A stretch of 64,000 nt of DNA from the NCBI RefSeq assembly GCF_022163125.1, contig NZ_CP091881.1, positions 7,952,501 to 8,016,500 of the forward strand. Reading direction: 5' to 3'. The position numbers and the translations under genes are program-made. The stretch comes from Paenibacillus sp. HWE-109 (lineage in GTDB: Bacteria > Bacillota > Bacilli > Paenibacillales > NBRC-103111). This document shows positions 42,224 through 51,853 of this stretch, piece after piece; position 1 is the first letter of the stretch; every line of letters begins with the position of its first letter. The notes under the pieces are model-generated. The model had not been told where the DNA came from and did not search any database. It worked only from the letters and a program-made list of their open reading frames with translations.

Positions 42224-43392
42224 CAGCAGCAGATGGCAAGATCATCAAGCCCGGCGGCACGATCGGCGTCCTGGGTGGCGGGCAGTTAGGCCGCATGCTG
42301 GCCTTGGCCGGCCGCAATATGGGGTATCGCTTCGTGACGCTCGACCCGACGGAAGACGCGCCTTGCGGTCAAGTCGCCGATGAGCAGATCCTGGCGAACT
42401 TCGACGATGTCGAAGCCGCGAGGAAGCTGGCGGCGCGCTCGGATGTGATCACGTACGAATTCGAGAACGTCGATGCCCACGTCACGAATATTTTGATGAA
42501 CGAATCCTATGTTCCCCAAGGGAGCGAACTTTTATATACAACCCAGCATCGTCTGAGGGAAAAGAGAGCGATTGAAGCTGCTGGCGTGCCTGTTGCGCCT
42601 TATGCGGAAATCAACAGCGCAGCGGCGCTCCATGAAGCAGTTATTCGCTTCGGCACACCCTGCGTGCTCAAGACGGCTACTGGCGGCTATGACGGCAAAG
42701 GCCAATGGGTCATTCGCTCTTTAGATGAAGTCGAAGAAGCCTACGAGACACTGAGCCGCGCCAAAACCGAGCTGGTACTCGAACAATTCATTCATTTTGA
42801 CAAAGAATTATCCGTCATTGCAGCGAGAAGTCCTCGTGGGGAAGTGAAAGCTTTCCCGGCAGCGGAAAACATACATGTACATAACATCCTGCATCAATCC
42901 ATCGTACCGGCTCGCATACCAGCGGAAGTGCAGCAGGAAGCAGAGCAGCTGGCCATTCGCATCGCCGAATCGCTTGGCGTCATCGGATTGATTGCTGTTG
43001 AGCTGTTTTTAACGAAGGATGGTCAGCTTTATGTGAATGAGCTGGCGCCACGCCCGCACAATTCCGGTCATTACACGATGGAAGCGTGCCGAACTTCGCA
43101 GTTCGAGCAGCATGTTCGCGCGATATGCAACCTGCCGCTGGGTTCAACAGAGCTTCTGACCCCTGTCGTGATGGTGAATCTGCTTGGTGAACATATCGAG
43201 CCGCTGCAAAGCGTAATCGACCAGCCAGGCTTTCTCGAAGATGAGGATTTAGGCGTAAGCGCGAAGGTTCATCTGTATGGCAAGAAAGAAGCCAAAGAGA
43301 AACGCAAGATGGGACATATCAATCTCCTGGCAAGCAACGTGCAGCATGCACTGACTTGGATAGAACGCACGAGCATTTGGGAAAGTAAGTAA
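42220..43392 (+). CDS. purK: N5-carboxyaminoimidazole ribonucleotide synthase (PurK)
   Basis: 390 aa ATP-grasp enzyme. It has GVLGGGQLGRMLALAGRN near the N-terminus, the ATP-grasp segment VLKTATGGYDGKGQWVI and NELAPRPHNSGHYTMEAC. It forms N5-CAIR from AIR, bicarbonate and ATP. ATG overlaps the purE stop; purB follows after 26 nt with a GGAGG site. Confidence 0.96.
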   Translation: MTAADGKIIKPGGTIGVLGGGQLGRMLALAGRNMGYRFVTLDPTEDAPCGQVADEQILANFDDVEAARKLAARSDVITYEFENVDAHVTNILMNESYVPQGSELLYTTQHRLREKRAIEAAGVPVAPYAEINSAAALHEAVIRFGTPCVLKTATGGYDGKGQWVIRSLDEVEEAYETLSRAKTELVLEQFIHFDKELSVIAARSPRGEVKAFPAAENIHVHNILHQSIVPARIPAEVQQEAEQLAIRIAESLGVIGLIAVELFLTKDGQLYVNELAPRPHNSGHYTMEACRTSQFEQHVRAICNLPLGSTELLTPVVMVNLLGEHIEPLQSVIDQPGFLEDEDLGVSAKVHLYGKKEAKEKRKMGHINLLASNVQHALTWIERTSIWESK

Positions 43393-43418
43393 ATGATAAT
43401 TATTGGAGGAACGGCACA

Positions 43419-44714
43419 ATGATCGAACGTTATACGCGCCCGGAAATGGCGAACATTTGGACGGAACAAAACAAGTTTCAAGCATGGTTGGAAGTTGAAA
43501 TTCTTTCTTGCGAGGCTTGGTCTGAGCTTGGCGTCATTCCTAAGGAAGATGTGAAGGTGCTGCGCGAGAACGCAAGCTTCAACATCGACCGCATTTACGA
43601 AATCGAGCAAGAGACGCGTCATGACGTGATCGCCTTCACAAGAGCCGTGTCCGAAACGCTCGGGCCTGAGCGCAAATGGGTTCACTACGGTTTAACATCG
43701 ACCGACGTTGTTGATACAGCACTTGGCTACTTGTTGAGACAAGCGAACGAGATCTTGGACAAAGACATTCAGAATTTCATTGAAATCCTTCGCAATAAAG
43801 CGATTGAACATAAAGATACAGCGATGATGGGCAGAACGCATGGGGTGCATGCAGAGCCGACGACTTTTGGTCTGAAAATGGCGCTTTGGTACGAGGAAAT
43901 GAAGCGTAACCTGGAGCGTTTCCGTTTTGCCGCTGATGGCGTACAATTCGGTAAAATCTCCGGTGCTGTCGGTACTTACGCGAACATCGACCCATTCGTT
44001 GAGCAATATGTGTGTGACAAATTGGGCACGAAAGCTGCCCCGATCTCGACGCAAACTTTGCAGCGTGATCGTCACGCGGAATACATGGCAACACTGGCTT
44101 TGGTTGCTACTTCCTTGGATAAATTCGCAACAGAAATTCGCGCGCTTCAGAAGAGTGAGTTCCGTGAAGTGGAAGAGCCATTCGCTAAGGGTCAAAAAGG
44201 CTCCTCCGCGATGCCGCACAAGCGCAACCCGATCGGCTGCGAAAGCATCTCCGGCCTGTCCCGCGTGATTCGCGGACATATGGTTTCCGCTTATGAGAAC
44301 GTGACGCTGTGGCACGAGCGCGATATCTCGCACTCCTCCGTTGAGCGTATTATCCTGCCGGATGCAACGCAATTGCTCAACTACATGCTGAACCGCCTAG
44401 GCAACATCATCAAGAACTTGACGGTGTTCCCTGAGAACATGAAACGCAACATGCGCAGCACGTATGATGTTCCTTTCTCCGGCCGCGTGATGACGAAGCT
44501 GATCGACAAAGGCTTTTCGCGTGAGCAAGCGTACGATACGGTTCAACCAAGAGCGATGCAAGCTTGGGAAGAACAACGTTCTTTCCGCGACATCGTAGAG
44601 AGTGCTTCCGTTATTACTGAGGCTTTAAGCCCGGCAGAAATCGCAGACTGCTTCGATCCGAGCTGGCATTTGAAACACGTTGACACGATCTTTGACCGTT
44701 TAGGTTTGAAATAG
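43419..44714 (+). CDS. purB: Adenylosuccinate lyase (PurB)
   Basis: 431 aa fumarase/aspartase superfamily. It has MIERYTRPEMANIWTEQNKF, the TSTDVVDTALGY segment, catalytic His in GRTHGVHAEP, and the signature loop KGSSAMPHKRNPIGCE. It cleaves SAICAR and adenylosuccinate, so serves both IMP and AMP branches. Confidence 0.97.
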   Translation: MIERYTRPEMANIWTEQNKFQAWLEVEILSCEAWSELGVIPKEDVKVLRENASFNIDRIYEIEQETRHDVIAFTRAVSETLGPERKWVHYGLTSTDVVDTALGYLLRQANEILDKDIQNFIEILRNKAIEHKDTAMMGRTHGVHAEPTTFGLKMALWYEEMKRNLERFRFAADGVQFGKISGAVGTYANIDPFVEQYVCDKLGTKAAPISTQTLQRDRHAEYMATLALVATSLDKFATEIRALQKSEFREVEEPFAKGQKGSSAMPHKRNPIGCESISGLSRVIRGHMVSAYENVTLWHERDISHSSVERIILPDATQLLNYMLNRLGNIIKNLTVFPENMKRNMRSTYDVPFSGRVMTKLIDKGFSREQAYDTVQPRAMQAWEEQRSFRDIVESASVITEALSPAEIADCFDPSWHLKHVDTIFDRLGLK

Positions 44715-44738
44715 CATTTGCAATGAGGGGAGAGGGGA

Positions 44739-45638
44739 ATGTTGGCTGTGATCACGAAAATCCTTGATTCAGCGGTAGAGCTGGTGAAAGCGCCGCTTGT
44801 TCACAAAGGCAAAGTGCGCGAGTTGTATGATTTGGGAGAGAACTTCTTGATCGTCGTAACGGACCGCATCTCGGCGTTCGACTATATGTTGAAACCGGAT
44901 GTTCCGGACAAGGGCTACGTGCTGAATGCACTGAGCAAATACTGGTTCAACGTGACGAGCGGTTATATGAAGAACCATATCGTCCACACGGACGTGGAAC
45001 AACTTCACGCTGTCATTCCTGACGCAGCGGCGCGAGAGCTTCTGAAGGAGCGAATTATTGTCGCCAAAAAAGCAGAGCGCATCTCCATCGAGTGTGTAGT
45101 TCGCGGCTACATCACAGGTAATGGCTGGAGACAGTACGCTCAGACCGGCGAGATTAATGGCCGCAAGCTGCCTGAAGGACTGCGAAAGAATCAACGGCTG
45201 GAAGATCCGATTTTCACGCCTGCGGCGAAAAATGATGTTGGTCATGATGAAGACATTTCCGTGGAACAAATGGCGGCGTTGGTCGGTGAGAACCTGACTT
45301 ACGAGCTGCAAGAGAAAAGCATCATGCTTTACACGCTTGCGCATGCGATTTGTGAGCAAAAAGGCATTATTTTAGCAGATACCAAATTCGAATTCGGCAT
45401 TTATGCCGGTGAACTTATTATTATTGATGAGATTTTCACGCCGGATTCCTCCCGTTATTGGTCACAAGAAAATTATGCGCTCGATATCGAGATTGATTCG
45501 ATGGACAAAGAGCCCGTTCGTACGTACTTGGCGGGTTCGGGCTGGGACAAAAACAGCGAGCCAGACGAGCTTCCGGCTTCTGTTGTGGAAGAGACGTCCA
45601 ATCGGTATAAAGAGATTTTGCGTCGTTTGACGGAGTAG
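44739..45638 (+). CDS. purC: SAICAR synthase (PurC)
   Basis: 299 aa. It has LVHKGKVRELYDLGENFLIV, TDRISAFDYML, VVRGYITGNGW and DTKFEFGIYAGELIIIDEIF. It ligates aspartate to CAIR. It is longer than the 241-aa B. subtilis enzyme, matching the longer (~295-aa) class that accepts extra loops. GAGGGG lies 8 nt before ATG 44739. A 364-bp gap with palindromic repeats separates it from purS. Confidence 0.95.
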   Translation: MLAVITKILDSAVELVKAPLVHKGKVRELYDLGENFLIVVTDRISAFDYMLKPDVPDKGYVLNALSKYWFNVTSGYMKNHIVHTDVEQLHAVIPDAAARELLKERIIVAKKAERISIECVVRGYITGNGWRQYAQTGEINGRKLPEGLRKNQRLEDPIFTPAAKNDVGHDEDISVEQMAALVGENLTYELQEKSIMLYTLAHAICEQKGIILADTKFEFGIYAGELIIIDEIFTPDSSRYWSQENYALDIEIDSMDKEPVRTYLAGSGWDKNSEPDELPASVVEETSNRYKEILRRLTE

Positions 45639-46002
45639 GGGATTGCAGGGGGCTTAATTGCCAGGGCTGACATGTAGCGGGGCTTTAGTTTGAGCGGATG
45701 CTCGTCCTAAGATCACACATTCGTGTGTGCCCCCGGCCTCGGAATGGGGAATAAGAGCCTTTAGGGCCTCTTATTTTCAGGGAATTGAGCAATAAATACA
45801 GAATAAGAGCCCTTAAAGCCTCTTATTTGCATGAAAACCAATGAAATAGCTGCCTTTTAGAGGAATAAGAGTCCCTAGAAGCTTCTATTTCATCAAAAGT
45901 GGAAGAAAAATGAGAAATAAGAGCCCTTAGGGACTTCTAAATGGGCTCCTAACTATGCCGCTGCCAGATCAACTGGCGAATAACGCTAAGGAGAGATTAC
46001 AA
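45639..46002. repeat. Palindromic repeat array in the purC-purS gap
   Basis: Four units of the same family as at 1375-1558: 45750-45775, 45802-45827, 45863-45888 and 45915-45938. Ends are AATAAGAG and CTCTTATT or variants, and starts are 52-61 bp apart. A separate CACACATTCGTGTGTG hairpin lies at 45714-45729. No gene is seen. The array is inside the pur transcript, so its hairpins would be transcribed. Confidence 0.88.
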
Positions 46003-46242
46003 ATGAAAGCAACGGTCTACGTAACGATCAAGCAGAACGTATTGGATGTTCAAGGAACTGCGGTGCAAGGAGCGCTTCATTCGATGGGGTTTGAGGAAGT
46101 TGGCAAGGTGCGCATTGGCAAATATTTGGAGCTTGAGCTGGGAACAACGGATAAAGCAGAAGCAGAAGCACGCGTGAAAGCTATGTGCGAGAAGTTGCTT
46201 GCGAACACGGTTATCGAAGACTACCGCTACGAGTTGGCGTAA
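46003..46242 (+). CDS. purS: FGAM synthase subunit PurS
   Basis: 79 aa from ATG 46003 with AAGGAGA 8 nt upstream; the ORF upstream of this reads palindromic spacer. It has MKATVYVTIKQNVLDVQGTA and VRIGKYLELEL. PurS bridges PurQ and PurL in the three-part FGAM synthase of Gram-positives. Confidence 0.95.
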   Translation: MKATVYVTIKQNVLDVQGTAVQGALHSMGFEEVGKVRIGKYLELELGTTDKAEAEARVKAMCEKLLANTVIEDYRYELA

Positions 46243-46282
46243 CATACCGAATAGGCTTACCACTTAAAAGGAGGAACACGTC

Positions 46283-46978
46283 ATGAATTTTGCGGTTCTC
46301 GTTTTTCCGGGATCGAACTGCGATATCGATTTGTACAAAGCAATCGAAGATTCAATCGGTGAACCGGTTGACTACGTATGGCATACAGAAAGCGACTTGT
46401 CTAAATATGATTGCATCCTAGTACCAGGCGGATTCTCTTATGGGGATTACCTGCGCTGCGGAGCTATCGCACAATTTACGAATGTTATGAAATCCGTTGT
46501 GAAAGCGGCGGAAGAAGGCAAATACATTCTAGGTATTTGTAACGGATTCCAAGTATTGACGGAAGCAAGATTATTGCCAGGAGCGCTGCTGCGCAACAAT
46601 GGCATGAAGTTCCGCTGTCACCAAACGGCGCTCAAAGTAGAGAACAACACGACGGCTTTCACGCGTGACTATGCGGAAGGCGAGATCATCACGATCCCTA
46701 TCGCTCATGGCGAAGGCAATTATTATTGTGATGATGCAACACTGAAAGAATTGCAAGAAAACAAACAAATCGTGTTCCGTTATGAAGCAGGCAGCAACCC
46801 GAACGGATCATTGGACGATATTGCAGGAATCAGCAACAAAGCAGGCAATGTTGTTGGCATGATGCCCCATCCGGAACGTGCGGTTCACGAGATTCTGGGC
46901 TCAGCAGACGGCAAGAAAATGTTCACATCAATTCTAAGCGCTTGGAGGGAGAAACATGACGCAGCAGCTATCCGCTAA
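46283..46978 (+). CDS. purQ: FGAM synthase glutaminase subunit (PurQ)
   Basis: 231 aa class I glutamine amidotransferase. It has AVLVFPGSNCDIDLYKA, PGGFSYGDYLRCGA, nucleophile Cys in LGICNGFQVL, and the His/Glu pair MMPHPERAVHE. It supplies ammonia to PurL. Overlaps purL by 23 nt. Confidence 0.96.
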   Translation: MNFAVLVFPGSNCDIDLYKAIEDSIGEPVDYVWHTESDLSKYDCILVPGGFSYGDYLRCGAIAQFTNVMKSVVKAAEEGKYILGICNGFQVLTEARLLPGALLRNNGMKFRCHQTALKVENNTTAFTRDYAEGEIITIPIAHGEGNYYCDDATLKELQENKQIVFRYEAGSNPNGSLDDIAGISNKAGNVVGMMPHPERAVHEILGSADGKKMFTSILSAWREKHDAAAIR

Positions 46979-49199
46979 GGAACCATCAGCCGAACAAATC
47001 GCGGAACAGAAAATTTACAAGCAAATGGGCGTAACCGACGAAGAGTTTGCCAAAATTTGCGGCTTCCTTGGACGCAATCCGAACTATGTGGAGATCGGCG
47101 TATTCAGCGTTATGTGGTCCGAGCATTGCTCTTACAAAAATTCCAAACCGGTACTTCGCAAATTCCCTGTTACAGGACCTCGCGTTCTGATGGGACCTGG
47201 CGAAGGCGCAGGGATTGTAGATATCGGTGACAACCAAGCCGTCGTTTTCAAAATTGAAAGTCATAACCACCCTTCCGCAATCGAGCCTTACCAAGGCGCG
47301 GCGACAGGTGTGGGCGGTATTATTCGTGATATTTTCTCCATGGGCGCGCGCCCTGTAGCGCTGCTGAACTCCTTGCGTTTCGGCAAGCTGCAAAACGATC
47401 GTGTGAAGTACTTGTTCGAGCACGTAGTATCCGGTATCGCAGGCTACGGGAACTGTATCGGGATTCCAACAGTTGGCGGCGAAGTGATGTTCGACGAAAG
47501 CTACGAAGGAAACCCGCTTGTTAACGCCATGTGCGTCGGTCTCATCGACCACGACATGATTCAACGCGGTGTTGCCAAAGGTGTTGGCAACCCAGTGTTC
47601 TACGTAGGGCCGGCAACGGGCCGCGACGGCATTCACGGTGCGACATTCGCGTCCGAAGAGCTGACGGCTGAGTCTGAAGCCAAGCGTCCAGCGGTGCAAG
47701 TTGGCGATCCTTTCATGGAAAAGCTTGTGCTGGAAGCATGCTTAGAGTTAATCGATTCCGGCATCGTGCTCGGAATTCAAGATATGGGCGCAGCGGGACT
47801 CACTTGTTCCAGCGCTGAGATGGCAAGTAAAGCAGGCAACGGCATGGAGTTGTACCTGGATGAAGTGCCGCAGCGCGAAGACGGCATGACAGCATATGAA
47901 ATGATGCTGTCTGAGTCTCAAGAGCGTATGCTTTTCGTGGTTGAGCCGAAGCATGAGGCGCAAGCCAAGGGCATCTTCGAGCGCTGGGGTCTCCACTGCG
48001 CCAAAGTCGGCAAGGTAACCGATGACGGTTACCTGAAATTGATCCACCACGGTGAAGTCGTGGGGAACATGCCTGTTGGCGCTCTCGTCGACGAGTGCCC
48101 GGTGTACAATAAGCCGAGCAAAGTACCGGCTTATTACGAAGCTAGCGCAGCCATCGATACAACCCGTTACCCAGAGGTAACGAAGTTGACAGATGCGCTT
48201 AAATCGGTGCTCGCGTCACCGACGGTAGCGAGCAAAGAGTGGGTGTACAACCAGTATGACTACATGGTTCGTACGGAAACAGCTGTGCGTCCGGGATCGG
48301 ATGCAGCGGTTGTAACGATTCGCGGAACCCGCAAGGGCCTCGCAATGACAACCGACTGCAACGGGCGCTACGTGTATCTGGATCCGGAAGTTGGCGGACG
48401 GATCGCCGTTTCTGAAGCAGCGCGCAACGTGGTCTGCTCCGGCGCTGAGCCGCTGGCTGTAACGGACAACTTGAATTTCGGCAGCCCGGATAAGCCGGAA
48501 ATCTTCTGGCAGTTGGAGAAATCCACAGACGGTATGGCAGAAGCTTGCCGCTTCCTGGATACGCCGGTTATCGGCGGAAATGTCTCGCTGTACAACGAGA
48601 ATTCCAAAGGCGCGATCTACCCGACGCCAGTCATCGGGATGGTTGGTCTTGTTCATGACATCGACCACATCACGACACAAAATTTCAAAAACGAAGGCGA
48701 CATCATCATCCTGCTCGGCGAGACGAAAGCAGAACTCGGCGGCAGCGAATTCCAATATGTGATTCATAATGTAACAGAAGGACGTCCACCAGAGCTTGAC
48801 TTGGCTACCGAGAAGCGCCTGCAAAACGCTGTTTTGAAAGCCATTCAAGAAGGTCTTGTCGCTTCTGCGCATGACTTGTCCGAAGGCGGCTTGGCTGTAG
48901 CTTTGGCTGAAAGCTGTATCAGTGGCAGCGTTGGCGCAGCCGTTAACGTAACGTCTGAGCTTCGCCCTGATTTCGCATTGTTCAGTGAAACGCAGTCCCG
49001 TATTCTTCTGAGCGCAACACCTGACAAAGCAGACGCATTGAAGCACTGGATTGCTTCCCAAGGCGTGCCGTATGAAGAAATCGGAACTGTAACAGGTACA
49101 GATTTGACGATCAAAATCAACAACGAACAGCGTCTCCAGTCTCCGGTAAGCGAGCTGGCGAAAGTCTGGAAGGATGCGATCCCATGTCTAATGGCATAA
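46956..49199 (+). CDS. purL: FGAM synthase large subunit (PurL)
   Basis: 747 aa, small-type PurL. It has VEIGVFSVMWSEHCSYKNSK, IESHNHPSAIEPYQGAATG, IQDMGAAGLTCSSAEMA, and NLNFGSPDKPEIFWQ. The ATP-dependent synthetase works with PurS and PurQ. Overlaps purF by 16 nt. Confidence 0.97.
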   Translation: MTQQLSAKEPSAEQIAEQKIYKQMGVTDEEFAKICGFLGRNPNYVEIGVFSVMWSEHCSYKNSKPVLRKFPVTGPRVLMGPGEGAGIVDIGDNQAVVFKIESHNHPSAIEPYQGAATGVGGIIRDIFSMGARPVALLNSLRFGKLQNDRVKYLFEHVVSGIAGYGNCIGIPTVGGEVMFDESYEGNPLVNAMCVGLIDHDMIQRGVAKGVGNPVFYVGPATGRDGIHGATFASEELTAESEAKRPAVQVGDPFMEKLVLEACLELIDSGIVLGIQDMGAAGLTCSSAEMASKAGNGMELYLDEVPQREDGMTAYEMMLSESQERMLFVVEPKHEAQAKGIFERWGLHCAKVGKVTDDGYLKLIHHGEVVGNMPVGALVDECPVYNKPSKVPAYYEASAAIDTTRYPEVTKLTDALKSVLASPTVASKEWVYNQYDYMVRTETAVRPGSDAAVVTIRGTRKGLAMTTDCNGRYVYLDPEVGGRIAVSEAARNVVCSGAEPLAVTDNLNFGSPDKPEIFWQLEKSTDGMAEACRFLDTPVIGGNVSLYNENSKGAIYPTPVIGMVGLVHDIDHITTQNFKNEGDIIILLGETKAELGGSEFQYVIHNVTEGRPPELDLATEKRLQNAVLKAIQEGLVASAHDLSEGGLAVALAESCISGSVGAAVNVTSELRPDFALFSETQSRILLSATPDKADALKHWIASQGVPYEEIGTVTGTDLTIKINNEQRLQSPVSELAKVWKDAIPCLMA

Positions 49200-50716
49200 A
49201 GCAATCCGAGGCCCTGAAGCTTCCTGCGGCTCCCCTGGTTACACTTGGGGAGGCTCAGCATGAGCTTTGGACTGGCGAGTATTTCAACGAGGGTGTAGGC
49301 GGCCAAGGCGGATTGTTTGATAAGCTGAATGAAGAGTGTGGCGTGTTCGGGGTGTATGGTCATCCTGAAGCATCCTCGCTGTGCTACTACGGGCTTCATG
49401 CCCTGCAGCATCGCGGACAGGAAAGCGCCGGCATTTGTACAGTCGAAGACGGTAAGTTCAACTATTATCGCGGCATGGGACTTGCCAAAGAGGTGTTTAC
49501 GAACGATAATCTGCATCCTCTGACAGGTTCTACGGCGATCGCGCATGTGCGCTATTCAACAGCTGGCGAAAGCAAGCTGGCGAATGCACAGCCGCTCGTA
49601 TTCAAGTACCGCGAGGGCGACCTGGCGATTGCGACGAACGGCAACCTCGATAATGCGAATATTATCAAGCGGGAGCTTGAGCGTAAGGGATCTATTTTCC
49701 AAACGACCAGCGATACCGAAGTTCTGGCGCATTTGATTGCTCGTTCGGAACATGATGATATCGTGGATGCGGTGAAGGATGCTTTGCATCAAGTGGTTGG
49801 CGGATTCGCCTTCTTGATCATTACCAAAGATAAGTTGATTGCTGCGCTCGATCCGAATGGATTGCGTCCTTTCATGATTGGCCGCCTTGGTGATGCGTAC
49901 TTGTTCGCTTCCGAGACCTGCGCTTTTGATGCCGTGGGAGCGACGTACTTCCGTGATGTGCAGCCTGGTGAGATTATTGTGCTGGATCGCGACGGCTTCC
50001 ATTCGGAACAGTTTGTGGAGGGTGGCAAGCGTGCGATCTGTGCGATGGAGTACATTTACTTCGCTCGTCCAGACAGCGATATCGACACGGTGAACATTCA
50101 CTCTGCGCGTAAGCGGATGGGGAAACGTTTGGCGATGGAAGCGTTCGTGGACGCGGATATCGTGACGGGCGTGCCGGATTCCAGTATTTCGGCGGCAATT
50201 GGCTTTGCGGAACAAACGGGCATCCCGTATGAGCTGGGTCTGATTAAGAACCGCTATACAGGCCGAACGTTCATCATTCCAAGCCAAGAGCTGCGCGAGC
50301 AAGGGGTCAAAATGAAGCTGAGCGCTGTGCGCAAAGTGGTTGAAGGCAAACGCGTGGTCATGATCGATGATTCCATCGTTCGTGGAACAACGTCGCTGCG
50401 CATCGTCAACTTGCTGAGAGAAGCTGGCGCTACGGAAGTGCATGTGCGGATTTCTTCGCCGCCATTCATGAACCCTTGCTATTACGGGATTGATACCCCG
50501 GACCGCAAGGAACTGATCGCTGCGATGAATTCCATCGAAGAAATTCGCAAGGCGATCAATGCGGATTCCCTTCATTTTTTAACCAAAGAGGGACTGCTTG
50601 ATTCGATCGGTCAAGGTTCGGCAGGAGCGGCGAGCGGATATTGCACGGCTTGTTTCGATAACAGCTATCCAACGGAAATCGTCGATGTGACGAAAGTTGG
50701 TTGTGCTTGCGATTAA
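49184..50716 (+). CDS. purF: Amidophosphoribosyltransferase (PurF)
   Basis: 510 aa. The catalytic N-terminal Cys after propeptide removal is in LNEECGVFGVYGHPEASS. Further motifs: LHALQHRGQESAGI, GHVRYST-like IAHVRYSTAGES, PRPP loop VVMIDDSIVRGTTSLRIV and iron-sulfur Cys residues in the C-terminal part. It commits PRPP to purine synthesis. The predicted propeptide is about 49 residues from ATG 49184, against about 11 in B. subtilis. No good later ATG exists, but GTG or other starts could shorten it. Confidence 0.95.
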   Translation: MSNGIKQSEALKLPAAPLVTLGEAQHELWTGEYFNEGVGGQGGLFDKLNEECGVFGVYGHPEASSLCYYGLHALQHRGQESAGICTVEDGKFNYYRGMGLAKEVFTNDNLHPLTGSTAIAHVRYSTAGESKLANAQPLVFKYREGDLAIATNGNLDNANIIKRELERKGSIFQTTSDTEVLAHLIARSEHDDIVDAVKDALHQVVGGFAFLIITKDKLIAALDPNGLRPFMIGRLGDAYLFASETCAFDAVGATYFRDVQPGEIIVLDRDGFHSEQFVEGGKRAICAMEYIYFARPDSDIDTVNIHSARKRMGKRLAMEAFVDADIVTGVPDSSISAAIGFAEQTGIPYELGLIKNRYTGRTFIIPSQELREQGVKMKLSAVRKVVEGKRVVMIDDSIVRGTTSLRIVNLLREAGATEVHVRISSPPFMNPCYYGIDTPDRKELIAAMNSIEEIRKAINADSLHFLTKEGLLDSIGQGSAGAASGYCTACFDNSYPTEIVDVTKVGCACD

Positions 50717-50812
50717 TTGGGTAATCAATAGGGAAATGCTAAAAATTGGAATACACAACGGGAGGGCCGGACGCCCCCCGATACATAGACAAAACTAAGG
50801 AGTGGAAGCGAC

Positions 50813-51853
50813 GTGTCAGATGCTTACAAAAAGGCTGGAGTCGATATCGCAGCAGGGAACGAAGCCGTAGAACGGATGAAAAAGCACGTCAAACGGACAT
50901 TCCGTCCTGAAGTGTTAACGGACCTCGGAGGCTTCGGCGGGCTGTTCAGCTTGAACAAAGACAAGTATGAGGAGCCTGTGCTCGTATCGGGTACGGATGG
51001 CGTGGGCACGAAGCTGAAGATCGCTTTTGCAATGGATAAGCATGATACGATCGGGATTGACGCTGTTGCGATGTGTGTGAACGATATTATCGTTCAAGGC
51101 GCAGAGCCGCTGTTCTTCCTTGATTATCTGGCTTGCGATAAAGTTATTCCTGAGAAAATTGAAGCAATTGTTAAAGGGATCGCTGATGGTTGTGCGCAGT
51201 CTGGCTGCTCACTGATCGGCGGGGAAACGGCGGAAATGCCGGGCATGTATGCGTCAGGGGAGTATGACATTGCCGGCTTTACGGTTGGAATCGTCGACAA
51301 GAAAAAGATCATCGACGGTACAACAATTCGTCCTGGAGACGTAGTTCTAGGTCTGGCTTCAAGCGGCGTGCACAGCAACGGGTTCTCTCTTGTGCGCAAG
51401 CTTTTGCTGGAAGATGGCGGTTATACGCTGCAAGGGCATGTGGAAGAGCTGGGCGACAAGCTGGGGAATGTGCTCCTTGAGCCAACGAAGCTGTATGTGA
51501 AGCCGGTTCTGGCGATGCTGGAAGATGTAGCGATCAAAGGGATGGCGCATATTACAGGCGGCGGTTTCATCGAAAATATTCCACGCGTTTTGCCGGAAGG
51601 CGTAAATGTAGAGATCCATTACGGCTCATGGCCGATTCTTCCGATCTTCGCGCTGATGCAGCGTGAGGGCGGCATTTCGAACAACGATATGTTCCGTACG
51701 TTCAACATGGGGATTGGTATGGTTGTGATCGTGAACGCAGACGATGCTGAGAAAGCTATTGCAGCAGCTGAAGCGCAAGGCGAGAAAGCCTACCGACTTG
51801 GTGTTGTAACCGAGGGCGAGCGTGTCGTGACGTTCCAAGGAGCTGAGGTGTAA
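50813..51853 (+). CDS. purM: AIR synthase (PurM)
   Basis: 346 aa. It has PVLVSGTDGVGTKLKIAF, the CVNDIIVQGAEPLFFLDY segment and SLIGGETAEMPGMY. It closes FGAM to AIR. GTG 50813 follows AAGGAG. A 96-nt gap after purF has no clear hairpin. The stop overlaps purN (TAATG). Confidence 0.96.
   Translation: MSDAYKKAGVDIAAGNEAVERMKKHVKRTFRPEVLTDLGGFGGLFSLNKDKYEEPVLVSGTDGVGTKLKIAFAMDKHDTIGIDAVAMCVNDIIVQGAEPLFFLDYLACDKVIPEKIEAIVKGIADGCAQSGCSLIGGETAEMPGMYASGEYDIAGFTVGIVDKKKIIDGTTIRPGDVVLGLASSGVHSNGFSLVRKLLLEDGGYTLQGHVEELGDKLGNVLLEPTKLYVKPVLAMLEDVAIKGMAHITGGGFIENIPRVLPEGVNVEIHYGSWPILPIFALMQREGGISNNDMFRTFNMGIGMVVIVNADDAEKAIAAAEAQGEKAYRLGVVTEGERVVTFQGAEV

Noticed and set aside
48216..50575. Long antisense ORFs over purL and purF (281 and 339 codons)
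   Set aside because: Both are shadows of well-recognised pur genes.
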